DNA from: a virus
DNA: 64,000 nt
IMG/VR virus record: IMGVR_UViG_3300042350_004528
Coordinates: 124,001-188,000 of that record
Strand: one strand, 5' to 3'
This document shows, one piece after another, positions 31,608 to 40,114 of this stretch (within the stretch, counting starts at the first letter, position 1; each line of letters begins with the position of its first letter). The notes below the pieces were generated by a model. It was not told the DNA's origin. It ran no database searches and was given only the letters and a program-made list of their open reading frames with translations. The position numbers and the translations under genes are program-made.

Positions 31608-34064
31608 CTAACTCAATTTTACGAAAATTTTGTCTTTTTTCGAATCATATGTTATGTTAAACGCCCCTTCAGATGGCATACCGTGTTGTAATAGTTCCTC
31701 AGACATGGGATCTTCAACATATTTTTGAATTGTTCGATTCAATTCTCTCGCACCATATTTTCTATCATAACCAAGCTCAGCTAACTTTTCTTTCGCTTGT
31801 GTTGTTATTTTAAAAGTGTAATTTGACTCAAACAATCTTTCGGATAAATCATCCAATTGAATATCAATTATCTTTAAAATATCATCTTTACTCAAGTAAT
31901 TAAAATAAACTAATTCATCAAGACGATTTAAAAACTCTGGTTTAAAAAATTTACGAAGACTTTTTTCGATAATATCTTGGGCAGATTTTGTTGGATCTTC
32001 ATCAGTCGAAAAGCCAATTTTTGTACCAAAATCTTGTACATCTTTTAAACCAATATTTGACGTCATAATAATAATGGTATTTTTGAAATTAATTTTTCTA
32101 CCACTACCATCTGTTAAATGACCTTCATCCAATAATTGTAATAAAACGTTAAAGATATCTGGATGAGCCTTTTCAATTTCATCAAAAAGTATGAGCGAAT
32201 ATGGTTTATTCTTAACTTTTTCAGTTAACTGTCCGCCTTCATTGTATCCAATATATCCTGGAGGCGCACCAATTAATTTTGAAATGTTAAATTTTTCACC
32301 ATACTCTGACATGTCAACTCTAATCATAGCATCCTGGCTACCAAAAACTTTTTCAGCTAACATTTTTGCTAACTCTGTTTTACCAACACCCGTTGGGCCA
32401 ATGAATAAAAATGAACCAATTGGTTTATTTTGTTTTCTAATACCAGTGCGATTTCTTTTTATTGCAGATGAAATTTTTTGAATCGCTTCATTTTGGCCAA
32501 TAATTGTGTTAGACAATTCAGTATCTATCGTTAACAATTTTTTAATCTCGTTTTGTGAAATTTTTGTAATTGGTATCCCAGTCATAAGCGAAACAACCTC
32601 ACAAACCATTTCATCATTAACAACCATTCTTTTATTGTCGATATTTTCTTTCCAAATTCGAGTTTCTTTTTCTAACTCAGCTGTTGTTTTCTTTTCTAAA
32701 TCCCTCAAATCAGCGGCCAGTTCAAACTTTTGGCTTTTAACAACTTCTTGTTTTCTTTTTTTAATTTCCTTTATCTCGTTTTCGAGTTCTTTAATTTTTT
32801 GTGGGGCTTTAATACTAACTTGTGTTCGAGAGCCAGCTTCATCCATTATGTCAATTGCTTTATCTGGAAATTCTCGATTTGTGATATATCGATCAGCTAA
32901 TCTAATAATCTCGTTGATCGCATCATCGGTATACTCAACTTTATGAAAATCTTCGTACTTTTCACGAATATTCATTAAAATATCCTTTGTTTGTTCAAGT
33001 GTTGGTGGGTTCACCATTACTTTTTGAAAACGTCTATCCAAAGCACCATCCTTTTCAATATGCTCACGATATTCATCCAAAGTTGTAGCACCAATACATT
33101 GCACCTCACCACGAGCCAAAGCTGGTTTAAATACATTAGCGGCGTCTAACGCACCAGATGAATTTCCAGCACCAACAAGGGTGTGTAATTCATCCACAAA
33201 AAGAATGATGTTTGGGTTATCTCTAACTTCCTCAAGCAAAGCTTTAATTCTCTCTTCGAATTGACCGCGATACTTGGTTCCAGCAACCATTGATGTTAAA
33301 TCAAGAGTAACCAATCTTTTATTTTGTAAAGGCCTTGGACATTCATCCATGGCGATTTTAATCGCAAGACCTTCAGCGATTGCTGTTTTACCAACACCAG
33401 GGTCGCCAATTAAAACTGGGTTGTTCTTTTTTCTTCTTGATAAGACTTGAGCAACTCTTTCTACCTCACTATCTCTCCCAATAACAGGATCTAATTTACC
33501 CTCATTGGCTAAAGCGGTTAAATCCCGACTAAAATTATCTAAAATTGGCGTTCTAGATTTGTTTTTAGATGGTGCATTTTCACTTTGGGAACTTTTTTTA
33601 TTTTGATCTTCCTCGCTAAAATAGTTTGACGAAACATTTAATTGCTTTAAACGTCTTTGTATAAATGTTTTTGTGACACCATAATCTTTAATTATTTTAA
33701 TTACGGCAATATCTATATCAAATGAAGTTGTAAAAAATAACTCTGGTGTGATAAACTCATCCTTTTTTTTATTTTTAATACAAAGTTTAATCACTTCTTG
33801 AAGCTCTGGCTCAAAAGTTAAAATTGATTCTGAATTTATATTATCATCGTTTTCCGACTGTTGTTTGTTTATATTTTGAATATCCTGAACAAGCAGATCG
33901 AAATCTTTGATTTTATTTTTCAAAATCTCGTTTATAATATTATCTGATATGATTATTCCATATAATACATGCTCTATTCTTAACTTAGTATCTCTGTAAT
34001 TAACCGCACTTTCCCTACCAATCGCAAAAGCTTGTCGCAACTCATTTGTCATTTTATCATTCAT
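31608..34064 (-). CDS. ClpC-type AAA+ unfoldase
   Basis: 818 residues with the full Hsp100 class I layout: double Clp-N-like domain (1-145), D1 with GDPGVGKT (220-227) and LFVDELHTLVGAG (288-300), a short middle region with UVR-like FELAADLRDLEKK (447-459), and D2 with GPTGVGKT (556-563) and LILFDEIEKAHP (624-635). The middle domain is ClpC-like, not the long ClpB/Hsp104 coil. KIGFST at 682-687 sits where ClpA/ClpC/ClpX carry the ClpP-docking tripeptide. It unfolds proteins with ATP, handing them to host ClpP if the loop works. It is preceded by a host-like promoter, unlike the virion genes around it. No phage ClpP is in the window. Confidence 0.9.
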   Translation of the reverse strand: MNDKMTNELRQAFAIGRESAVNYRDTKLRIEHVLYGIIISDNIINEILKNKIKDFDLLVQDIQNINKQQSENDDNINSESILTFEPELQEVIKLCIKNKKKDEFITPELFFTTSFDIDIAVIKIIKDYGVTKTFIQRRLKQLNVSSNYFSEEDQNKKSSQSENAPSKNKSRTPILDNFSRDLTALANEGKLDPVIGRDSEVERVAQVLSRRKKNNPVLIGDPGVGKTAIAEGLAIKIAMDECPRPLQNKRLVTLDLTSMVAGTKYRGQFEERIKALLEEVRDNPNIILFVDELHTLVGAGNSSGALDAANVFKPALARGEVQCIGATTLDEYREHIEKDGALDRRFQKVMVNPPTLEQTKDILMNIREKYEDFHKVEYTDDAINEIIRLADRYITNREFPDKAIDIMDEAGSRTQVSIKAPQKIKELENEIKEIKKRKQEVVKSQKFELAADLRDLEKKTTAELEKETRIWKENIDNKRMVVNDEMVCEVVSLMTGIPITKISQNEIKKLLTIDTELSNTIIGQNEAIQKISSAIKRNRTGIRKQNKPIGSFLFIGPTGVGKTELAKMLAEKVFGSQDAMIRVDMSEYGEKFNISKLIGAPPGYIGYNEGGQLTEKVKNKPYSLILFDEIEKAHPDIFNVLLQLLDEGHLTDGSGRKINFKNTIIIMTSNIGLKDVQDFGTKIGFSTDEDPTKSAQDIIEKSLRKFFKPEFLNRLDELVYFNYLSKDDILKIIDIQLDDLSERLFESNYTFKITTQAKEKLAELGYDRKYGARELNRTIQKYVEDPMSEELLQHGMPSEGAFNITYDSKKDKIFVKLS

Positions 34065-34086
34065 AATCTTACTGTAATTTTTTTTG

Positions 34087-34118
34087 CAAATCTAAGCAAA
34101 ATCTTGACACAATGCAAC
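34087..34118 (-). promoter_or_regulatory. Host-like promoter of clpC
   Basis: Minus strand GTTG (34118-34115), 20 bases, TAGATTTG (34094-34087), then the start codon 23 bases on. A GATATTTAT on the same strand at 34149-34141 may give a second, late start. Confidence 0.65.
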
Positions 34119-34150
34119 TTTTTACCTAAATTTATCAAAAATAAATATCC

Positions 34151-34369
34151 ATGGATACAATTATAATAAATTTAACCAACGGATCGGTAAAAACGTATAC
34201 CGATATCTACAATACTATTATAAGTGGTAATCATTTGATTATAACCACAAAAACCACGGTTAAAAGCGAAGGTAATCATTTTGTTCTCACAGCAAATGAT
34301 GTTTTTGACCTAAAAAATATTATAAATTACACAACAAAGATAAAAACAATAAAATATGGTGAAGAGTAA
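34151..34369 (+). CDS. Small hypothetical protein
   Basis: 72 residues starting MDTIIINLTNGSVKTYTDIYN, with a beta-rich pattern and a basic C-terminus. It overlaps the next gene by 14 bases. No family recognised. Confidence 0.6.
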   Translation: MDTIIINLTNGSVKTYTDIYNTIISGNHLIITTKTTVKSEGNHFVLTANDVFDLKNIINYTTKIKTIKYGEE

Positions 34370-34595
34370 AAAATACGAAGGAACTAAAGTTATCTGTGAA
34401 TATGATAGTTCAAATTTAAGACAAGTATCTTACGATACAACGACAAAAAAATTAAACGTTACTTTCAACAACGGGGCAATCTATGAATATGATGATGTTC
34501 CTCATGAAACATTTGCTGGATTAAATCTTGCTGAAAGTCAGGGTAAATTTTTTAACCAAAATATATCTAAAAGTTTTACGTACAAAAAAATATAA
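34356..34595 (+). CDS. KTSC-domain protein
   Basis: 79 residues. SSNLRQVSYDTTTKKLNVTF, GAIYEYDDVPHETFAGL and ESQGKFFNQNISKSFTYKK follow the KTSC domain (S-x-V-x-YD, L-V-F-G-Y-Y-VP, G-x-FN-I) found in many phages and linked to lysyl-tRNA synthetase C-termini. Exact role unknown. Overlaps the preceding small gene. Confidence 0.8.
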   Translation: MVKSKKYEGTKVICEYDSSNLRQVSYDTTTKKLNVTFNNGAIYEYDDVPHETFAGLNLAESQGKFFNQNISKSFTYKKI

Positions 34596-34606
34596 TCGAA
34601 TTATTT

Positions 34607-34615
34607 GATATTTAT
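34607..34615 (+). promoter_or_regulatory. Candidate late promoter
   Basis: GATATTTAT, 24 bases before the LamG adhesin start at 34640. Confidence 0.55.
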
Positions 34616-34639
34616 CTTTAAGTAAAACTATACAAATAA

Positions 34640-36325
34640 ATGTCGGTTATAAAAAATAGTAATATTGAGGAAAATAATTCATTAACAAAAAATTATTTAA
34701 CAATTGGGAATAGTGATGTTGCTTATGGGCCAACTCAAGCAACAGGATTTTATAATGGAATAGAGCCGCCAGTTGGTGGTTGGGTTATTTATCGAGCAAA
34801 TTCCGCTGGAAAATTAAACATTTATGTCGCAAACGATAATAACGAACTAGTTCATATAGTTAATAGATTAATGGGTAATTTAACATTATCGTCTTGGGAA
34901 TTATGTTTAGAATGGCTATCAACCCAAAGCGACTATTTTGTGATTAATAAAATAATACCAGACATTACAACTGATAATTTACAAGTTTATATTGATGCGG
35001 GTATGTCGGAAAGTTACCCAAATACTGGTTCTAGTTGGTATAACCTATCATTAGACCAAAATCATGGTACATTGGTTAATGCACCAACGCATACAAATAC
35101 GGAGCCCGAGTGTTTTACTTTTTCAGATGCATCATATGAACATGCAACAATACCAAATATTGGGGATTTAAACATATGGACGATTGAAGCCTGGTTTAAA
35201 TTAAACTCGAGTTTAAATTCTAAAGTTACATCAATAGTATGTAACCAATACAATTTAATTGATAGGTTAAATTTTAGTTTAGGTACAAATAACGCTCCAA
35301 ACACATATAAATTATGTGTTGGATTTTTCGATGTAAATGGTTGGCACAACACAACTGGTTTCGATCCGCTTATTAATACGTGGTACCACGTAGTTGGAAC
35401 ATATGATGGTACAACAATTCGACAATATGTAAATGGCGTTGCAACTGGTGGTACCCTTTCGTATACTGGCATACCTGGTTCTGGTGGTGACGTAAGAATG
35501 ATGAGACGATGGGACAGTAGTGCTAGTAGCGACACAAACTACGTTAATGGTGACTTAGCGATTGTTAGAATATATTATGGTGCACTTACCGACAATCAAA
35601 TTTTAAATAATTATAATGCGGAAAAAGATAGGTTTATACAAAACGATATTGTACAAGATTCACTATTTATGAAACTAGACGCATCAACATATAGTTCAGG
35701 TTTATGGTTAGATTCGACACCCAACAACAATGATGCAACAATAAACGGGGCAACCTGGAGTTCAACGGATGGTGGCATTTTTGACTTTGATGGTAGTAAT
35801 GATACCATTAGCATACCACATACATCGGAACTTAGTTTAAATACATCCACACAAAAAACAATACAAGTATGGGTTAAATTTGATTCGTTGGCCTCTTTAA
35901 ATGCTCAAGTACCTGTTTTTGGAAAACTATCCTCCTCTTTTGGTTTTGACGGTTATTGGGGTGGCTTGTATTCAAACGCGGGTGAATTAAGGGTAACTAC
36001 AAATGGAACGGGTATTCAAAAAATAAGCACGTCACCAATTATAGTAACAACAAATACCTGGTATTTGTTAACATTTATTTCACAAATTACCAACACTAGT
36101 GGGACAACTAAATTATACGTAAATGACACCGAATATATATCAACCCAACATGGCACAGATACTTACAACGAAACAAATACATTATATTTAGGCTACATCG
36201 GTAATGGTGTTGGGTCAAATTATTTAAATGGTAAAATCGGCGCATGTTATTTTTACACAAAAGGTTTAAATTCATCCGAAATCGCACAAAATTTTAATGC
36301 AACCAAAGGTCGATATGGTTTGTGA
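34640..36325 (+). CDS. Double LamG (concanavalin A-like) virion adhesin
   Basis: 561 residues. N-terminal ~110 residues form an attachment-type module (PPVGGWVIYRANSAGKLNIYV, ELVHIVNRLMGN). Two LamG/ConA-like lectin domains follow: about 115-325 (WTIEAWFKLN, WYHVVGTYDGTTIRQYVNGV, VNGDLAIVRIYYGALTDNQI) and about 340-560 (KTIQVWVKFDSL, NTWYLLTFISQ, LNGKIGACYFYTKGLNSSEI). Each ends in the typical N(Y/F)NAxKxRF/Y element. Such domains bind glycans, so a receptor-binding tail or head fibre is likely. The N-terminal module resembles that of the protein at 53647-54741. A late-type promoter precedes it. Confidence 0.8.
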   Translation: MSVIKNSNIEENNSLTKNYLTIGNSDVAYGPTQATGFYNGIEPPVGGWVIYRANSAGKLNIYVANDNNELVHIVNRLMGNLTLSSWELCLEWLSTQSDYFVINKIIPDITTDNLQVYIDAGMSESYPNTGSSWYNLSLDQNHGTLVNAPTHTNTEPECFTFSDASYEHATIPNIGDLNIWTIEAWFKLNSSLNSKVTSIVCNQYNLIDRLNFSLGTNNAPNTYKLCVGFFDVNGWHNTTGFDPLINTWYHVVGTYDGTTIRQYVNGVATGGTLSYTGIPGSGGDVRMMRRWDSSASSDTNYVNGDLAIVRIYYGALTDNQILNNYNAEKDRFIQNDIVQDSLFMKLDASTYSSGLWLDSTPNNNDATINGATWSSTDGGIFDFDGSNDTISIPHTSELSLNTSTQKTIQVWVKFDSLASLNAQVPVFGKLSSSFGFDGYWGGLYSNAGELRVTTNGTGIQKISTSPIIVTTNTWYLLTFISQITNTSGTTKLYVNDTEYISTQHGTDTYNETNTLYLGYIGNGVGSNYLNGKIGACYFYTKGLNSSEIAQNFNATKGRYGL

Positions 36326-36337
36326 CCATAAAATGCA

Positions 36338-36369
36338 TTTGATTTTTTTATCTTTTTTGTCTATTATTG
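36338..36369 (+). promoter_or_regulatory. Host-like promoter of thymidylate synthase
   Basis: TTTG (36338-36341), 20 bases, TATTATTG (36362-36369), one mismatch to TAnnTTTG. The thyA ATG follows after only 4 bases. Confidence 0.65.
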
Positions 36370-36373
36370 TGGT

Positions 36374-37411
36374 ATGAACAATTTAGATAGACAATATCAA
36401 CAATTACTCAAGGATATACTTGAATATGGTGTTGAAAAAAAGGATAGGACTGGTACTGGAACCAAAAGTATTTTTGGTTACACAATTCGTCACAACATGA
36501 GTGAGGGTTTTCCTTTACTCACAACCAAGAAAATGCACTGGAAATCAATTGTAACTGAGTTACTTTGGTTTTTAAGAGGTGATACCAACATAAAATACCT
36601 TGTTGATAATGGTTGTCATATTTGGGATGGTGATGCTTATAAAAATTATTGTAAACACTTTGCGGGTCATGAAGATATTCCTAATAAAGATTGGTTTATC
36701 GATCAAATAAAAAATAGTTCAGATTTTGCCGAAAGGTTTGGTAATTTAGGCCCAATTTATGGGGCACAATGGAGAAAGTACAGAAATATAACACCACATA
36801 GTTATCTTCCTAGTGTTTATAATGAAACATATATAGACCAAATCCAAAACCTAATCTGTGACCTTAAAACAAACCCAGACTCGAGAAGATTAATGGTTAA
36901 TGCGTGGAATGTGGGTGAATTAGACCAGATGGTTCTTCCACCTTGTCATTATGGATTTCAAGTTTATACTAGAGAGTTGAGTTATTCTGAACGGTATCAA
37001 TATTGGTTTAATAAAAACTATGAAACTGGGATGGAATACAATGAGGATACGGTACCAGATTTTGAAAACACTTACTACGATAAAACCCCAACAAGAGCGC
37101 TTTCATTGATGTGGAATCAACGTTCGGTGGACACTTTCCTTGGTTTACCGTTTAATATTGCGTCTTACGGTTTGTTACTTATGATGATTGCTGACGAGGT
37201 GGGTATGTTACCAGATCAATTAATTGGTAATCTTGGTGACACACACATATACTTAAACCACATTGAGCAAGCCAAAGAACAAATTACCAGAGAACCATAC
37301 AAACTACCAAGGGTATATGTTCGTGATGGTATTGAATCTTATATGCCAGATGATATCGTTTTAGATAATTATCAATCACACCCAAAAATTAAAGCGCCAT
37401 TAAGTAATTAA
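36374..37411 (+). CDS. thyA: Thymidylate synthase
   Basis: 345 residues, longer than the ~264 of E. coli ThyA because of phage-type insertions (about 85-115 and 205-235). DRTGTGTKSIFG (24-35), the dUMP loop PDSRRLMVNAWN (168-179), the catalytic Cys191 in LPPCHYGFQVY, and RSVDTFLGLPFNIASY with a later GDTHIYLNH are all present. Makes dTMP from dUMP with methylene-tetrahydrofolate, raising thymidine supply for phage DNA. Works with the dNMP kinase encoded at 44354. It has a host-like promoter. Confidence 0.96.
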   Translation: MNNLDRQYQQLLKDILEYGVEKKDRTGTGTKSIFGYTIRHNMSEGFPLLTTKKMHWKSIVTELLWFLRGDTNIKYLVDNGCHIWDGDAYKNYCKHFAGHEDIPNKDWFIDQIKNSSDFAERFGNLGPIYGAQWRKYRNITPHSYLPSVYNETYIDQIQNLICDLKTNPDSRRLMVNAWNVGELDQMVLPPCHYGFQVYTRELSYSERYQYWFNKNYETGMEYNEDTVPDFENTYYDKTPTRALSLMWNQRSVDTFLGLPFNIASYGLLLMMIADEVGMLPDQLIGNLGDTHIYLNHIEQAKEQITREPYKLPRVYVRDGIESYMPDDIVLDNYQSHPKIKAPLSN

Positions 37412-37639
37412 ATGAAAAAATTTTTACTACCGATAAAAAAATTATTTGCCCCAAAAATTATTTGCCCATTAAGTTGGTCTTGCCATGATTTTGAAAAAGG
37501 AAAAAAATGGGCTAAATCAAGATTACACCCAGATTACAATAATAAAACCATATGGGATATAGTCTATTCTCCTAGAAAAGAAAGTATTGATATTATTCAT
37601 GAAATAAACAAATTTATAGAAATGGAAAATAGTTTATGA
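37412..37639 (+). CDS. Small hypothetical protein after thyA
   Basis: 75 residues; its ATG follows the thyA stop with no gap and its end overlaps the next start by 4 bases (ATGA), so it is translated with thyA. Basic N-terminus, four Cys/Trp-rich positions (IICPLSWSCHDFEKGKKWA) and an acidic end. Family not recognised. Confidence 0.65.
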   Translation: MKKFLLPIKKLFAPKIICPLSWSCHDFEKGKKWAKSRLHPDYNNKTIWDIVYSPRKESIDIIHEINKFIEMENSL

Positions 37640-38007
37640 AAAAACCAGATAATGTTGCTGATAATCCAGGGTTATTACCTTACGCTTCAAATGTTGGAGC
37701 CCCAGCTATAAAAGTTGAAGATATTTCTTTATGGAAATCAGCTAATGTTTTAAAAGTAAATAAACAATTTGAAGCCAAATTTAACGAATTAAAACTTGAG
37801 TATAAAAAATTGGTTGAAGAATACAAATGGAATGAATTAATCTACAACGCAAAGTTTGCGTTTGAGCCAATAATTGGGCATACATACCATTTGTACATCG
37901 GTAAAGATGGTAACGTTTTCTTATCAATCGTTAACCCCACAGAATGGTCATATGAGTGTTTGGGTAGTTTTACGTTGGATTCAAATAATAAATGGAATAA
38001 AATATAA
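37636..38007 (+). CDS. DUF2452-like protein
   Basis: 123 residues. The opening KPDNVADNPGLLPYASNVGAPAI is the hallmark of DUF2452 proteins, followed by a helical middle and a beta-rich end (HTYHLYIGKDGNVFLSIVNP). The family is widespread in Bacteroidota; function unknown. Last of the thyA-linked set. Confidence 0.8.
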   Translation: MKKPDNVADNPGLLPYASNVGAPAIKVEDISLWKSANVLKVNKQFEAKFNELKLEYKKLVEEYKWNELIYNAKFAFEPIIGHTYHLYIGKDGNVFLSIVNPTEWSYECLGSFTLDSNNKWNKI

Positions 38008-38018
38008 AAATTTAATTT

Positions 38019-38156
38019 ATGAGCATACAAATATACACAGTCGCATATCAAGTATACCTGTTACCTTATATTAAAATAACTCATGACATAACTTTAAATG
38101 GTAGTTATGAGGTGATAATCGGTTGGTTCAATAAAGAATTGGTTATAGCTTTTTAA
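38019..38156 (+). CDS. Short hypothetical protein (45 residues)
   Basis: ATG at 38019 opens a 45-codon frame (MSIQIYTVAYQVYLLPYIKI ... ELVIAF) ending at TAA 38156. It lies in the same direction, 11 bases after DUF2452, and ends just before a late-type promoter. Hydrophobic, beta-like. Too short for certainty. Confidence 0.4.
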   Translation: MSIQIYTVAYQVYLLPYIKITHDITLNGSYEVIIGWFNKELVIAF

Positions 38157-38166
38157 ATAAAGTAAT

Positions 38167-38175
38167 CTATTTATA
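38167..38175 (+). promoter_or_regulatory. Candidate late promoter
   Basis: CTATTTATA, 14 bases before the start at 38190. Confidence 0.5.
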
Positions 38176-38189
38176 ATTAAATAAGATTT

Positions 38190-38603
38190 ATGACTAAACC
38201 TACAAAGGTAACTGTAATTGGTGAGGGTTACAATATAAGCGCAAACAACTACCCGAGTACATATATGAGTGGAGATCCAGTAGTGTATATTGGTTCTAAC
38301 TCAGGTGATGTCGATGTCGTTGGCTCCTTTCAAGATAATAATTTACCAGATTGTTTATTTCAATTTGAGTTTAATAATCCTTGGATTGGTTCGCCTTGGG
38401 CCGCTGTTGGTAACGCAATAGATGATAGTGGTTGGGATAACGATAGAACCGACATGGATGTTAATGATGTTAAAGTTTTTCATTTACAATTTTATGATGG
38501 TGGGGATGATGGGGAATATAATGATTTTTACGTTAAAGTGACTCGCAATGATGATACTGATACTAAAAATTTTACAATGGAATTGGGTTATTGGCCAAAT
38601 TAA
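38190..38603 (+). CDS. Hypothetical acidic beta-rich protein
   Basis: 137 residues, strongly acidic with many Asp-Gly-Asn turns (DNNLPDCLFQFEFNNPW, YDGGDDGEYNDFYVKVTRND), suggesting a beta-sandwich, possibly Ca-binding, virion decoration protein. No family recognised. Preceded by a late-type promoter and followed 2 bases later by the next gene. Confidence 0.65.
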   Translation: MTKPTKVTVIGEGYNISANNYPSTYMSGDPVVYIGSNSGDVDVVGSFQDNNLPDCLFQFEFNNPWIGSPWAAVGNAIDDSGWDNDRTDMDVNDVKVFHLQFYDGGDDGEYNDFYVKVTRNDDTDTKNFTMELGYWPN

Positions 38604-38605
38604 TT

Positions 38606-38923
38606 ATGAAATTATTTGATGTAATATTAGAAGCTAAAGACAGTTTGATGGATTTTGCAAAAACCAGAGGTGCTGGTGCGGCTAAAATTTCAGATACAGC
38701 AAGAGAAAAAGGTGGTTTAGCCTTGTTAACTTGGCACCATTTTAAAGTTAAATTACCTTATTATAAAAAAGCTACTGAGGGTAATTTCGATATAGATTCT
38801 GCTAAAAAAGAATTCGATGAAACCTATAAAAAAATATCTTTGGATATGAGTCAAATTGAATTTCAAAGAGAGGTTGGTCGCCTTGAAGTTTTGGGTGAAT
38901 TATTGATTAAAAACTCAAAATAA
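38606..38923 (+). CDS. Hypothetical protein with a T4 internal-protein-like N-terminus
   Basis: 105 residues from the ATG at 38606 (a TTG 15 bases earlier overlaps the previous gene and is less likely). MKLFDVILEA resembles the T4 capsid-targeting sequence MKTYQEFIAEA, including an (I/L)xE-A cleavage pattern after residue 9. The rest is helical: DSLMDFAKTRGAGAAKI, then a HHFKVKLPYYKKATEG segment and a coiled coil. Candidate internal head protein; inference from the tag and a late-type context. Confidence 0.65.
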   Translation: MKLFDVILEAKDSLMDFAKTRGAGAAKISDTAREKGGLALLTWHHFKVKLPYYKKATEGNFDIDSAKKEFDETYKKISLDMSQIEFQREVGRLEVLGELLIKNSK

Positions 38924-38932
38924 ACTATTTAT
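38924..38932 (+). promoter_or_regulatory. Candidate late promoter
   Basis: ACTATTTAT only 7 bases before the ATG at 38940; a transcript from here would be nearly leaderless. Confidence 0.4.
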
Positions 38933-38939
38933 TAACATA

Positions 38940-39683
38940 ATGGATTCAATAATTAACAGCTTTAAATTACAAGACAACCTAAATAAAGATATTTGGGATA
39001 ATGTCGATTCTGGTGATATTGAAAATGTCAGATTAAAACCAGAAATCAGAAGAAGTTTATTGGAAATCGCAAAAAAATTTGTTGATTCTTTTAATATCGA
39101 AACTTTAGACATTGAGGATGTTTTATTCATTGGTAGTTTAGCTAGTTATAATTGGTCTAATTATTCAGATGTTGATTTGCACGTTGTTTTAGATAAAACA
39201 AAAATAAACGCAGATTCAACTGTATCCGATGAACTTTTTGATGCTAAAAAAGACGTATTTAATAATTTACACGATATAACAATTAAGGGTTACGATGTTG
39301 AATTATATGCACAGGCTTTTGATGAGAAATTAGACTCAGCCAAAGGAATTTATAGTGTACTATACAACAAATGGTTAAGCAAACCAGCAAAAGAAAATTT
39401 TTCTCTGGATAAAGAAACCGTGTTAAATAAAGTGAAAGAATTTAAAAAAACCTTAGAAACCATCTCAAAAATGGAAGATGGTCAAGAAAAGTTGGACAAA
39501 CTCAAAGCATTCAAAGACAAAATAAAAAAATATCGCAAAAGTGGCCTACAATCAGGTGGTGAACTGAGTAATGAAAACCTAGTTTTTAAATACCTTAGAC
39601 GTTCTGGTTTTATTGAAGAACTACTTAAACTAAAGGTAAAGACGCAAGATTCTTTATTATCTGTTGAAAACGCTGAACTTTAA
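38940..39683 (+). CDS. Nucleotidyltransferase-fold protein
   Basis: 247 residues. LFIGSLASYNWSNYSDVDLHVVLD (about 60-83) is the polymerase-beta superfamily signature: GS, spacer, then DxD (Asp78 and Asp80) for two metal ions. A third acidic strand is plausible at DVELYAQ. The C-terminal half is a helical bundle. Substrate unknown; such proteins are common in phages and could modify RNA, protein or a small molecule. Candidate for an injected or early effector. Confidence 0.75.
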   Translation: MDSIINSFKLQDNLNKDIWDNVDSGDIENVRLKPEIRRSLLEIAKKFVDSFNIETLDIEDVLFIGSLASYNWSNYSDVDLHVVLDKTKINADSTVSDELFDAKKDVFNNLHDITIKGYDVELYAQAFDEKLDSAKGIYSVLYNKWLSKPAKENFSLDKETVLNKVKEFKKTLETISKMEDGQEKLDKLKAFKDKIKKYRKSGLQSGGELSNENLVFKYLRRSGFIEELLKLKVKTQDSLLSVENAEL

Positions 39684-39693
39684 TAAAATTGAT

Positions 39694-39702
39694 GATATTT
39701 AT
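39694..39702 (+). promoter_or_regulatory. Candidate late promoter
   Basis: GATATTTAT, 32 bases before the start at 39735. Confidence 0.5.
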
Positions 39703-39734
39703 TATAAGAATAATTAACTAAAAATTTTTAGGAT

Positions 39735-40103
39735 ATGAAACCAATCGGTTCGGAAAAAATACAAAACGCAGATGAAAAACTAGCTAGAATTCTAGAAATT
39801 GCTGGCGTTAAAAAAGGATCAATAAATGAATCTAAACCATTGTATGGTAGATTAGCCAACGTTTTACACGAATCAGTTGCTGCTGATGGAACTGAATATG
39901 GCATTGTTCAAGAGGAAAAACACGTTTACATAAAAGTAAGAAAAAACGATAACTACGAATATATCACTGGAGTTGAAAACATCCGTGAACATTCTTATAG
40001 ATCATACGCTGATGCACTTAAACACTTGAACTTGATGTTCAAGCAAATTAATGAAAGTGTGGGGCAAAATGAAAACATTGACGTTTTAAAAAAAAAAGTC
40101 TAG
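39735..40103 (+). CDS. Hypothetical virion-type protein, N-terminal part of a frameshift pair
   Basis: 122 residues in frame 0: an N-terminal helix (KIQNADEKLARILEIAGVKKG), then a beta-rich domain (GTEYGIVQEEKHVYIKVRKND) and a helix. It ends KKKV-stop just after a run of ten A (40088-40097). In the -1 frame the sequence continues without break as SLDEKYVLRLKTPAAQ into the next ORF. Either a programmed -1 shift on A-AAA-AAA or a single-base indel joins the two. Confidence 0.7.
   Translation: MKPIGSEKIQNADEKLARILEIAGVKKGSINESKPLYGRLANVLHESVAADGTEYGIVQEEKHVYIKVRKNDNYEYITGVENIREHSYRSYADALKHLNLMFKQINESVGQNENIDVLKKKV
40088..40097 (+). other. Candidate -1 ribosomal slippery site (A10)
   Basis: Zero frame reads TTA AAA AAA AAA GTC TAG, a perfect A-AAA-AAA slip heptamer directly before the stop. 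Slipping back one base gives a 423-residue fused product of the ORFs at 39735 and 40115. Confidence 0.55.
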
Positions 40104-40114
40104 ATGAAAAGTAT

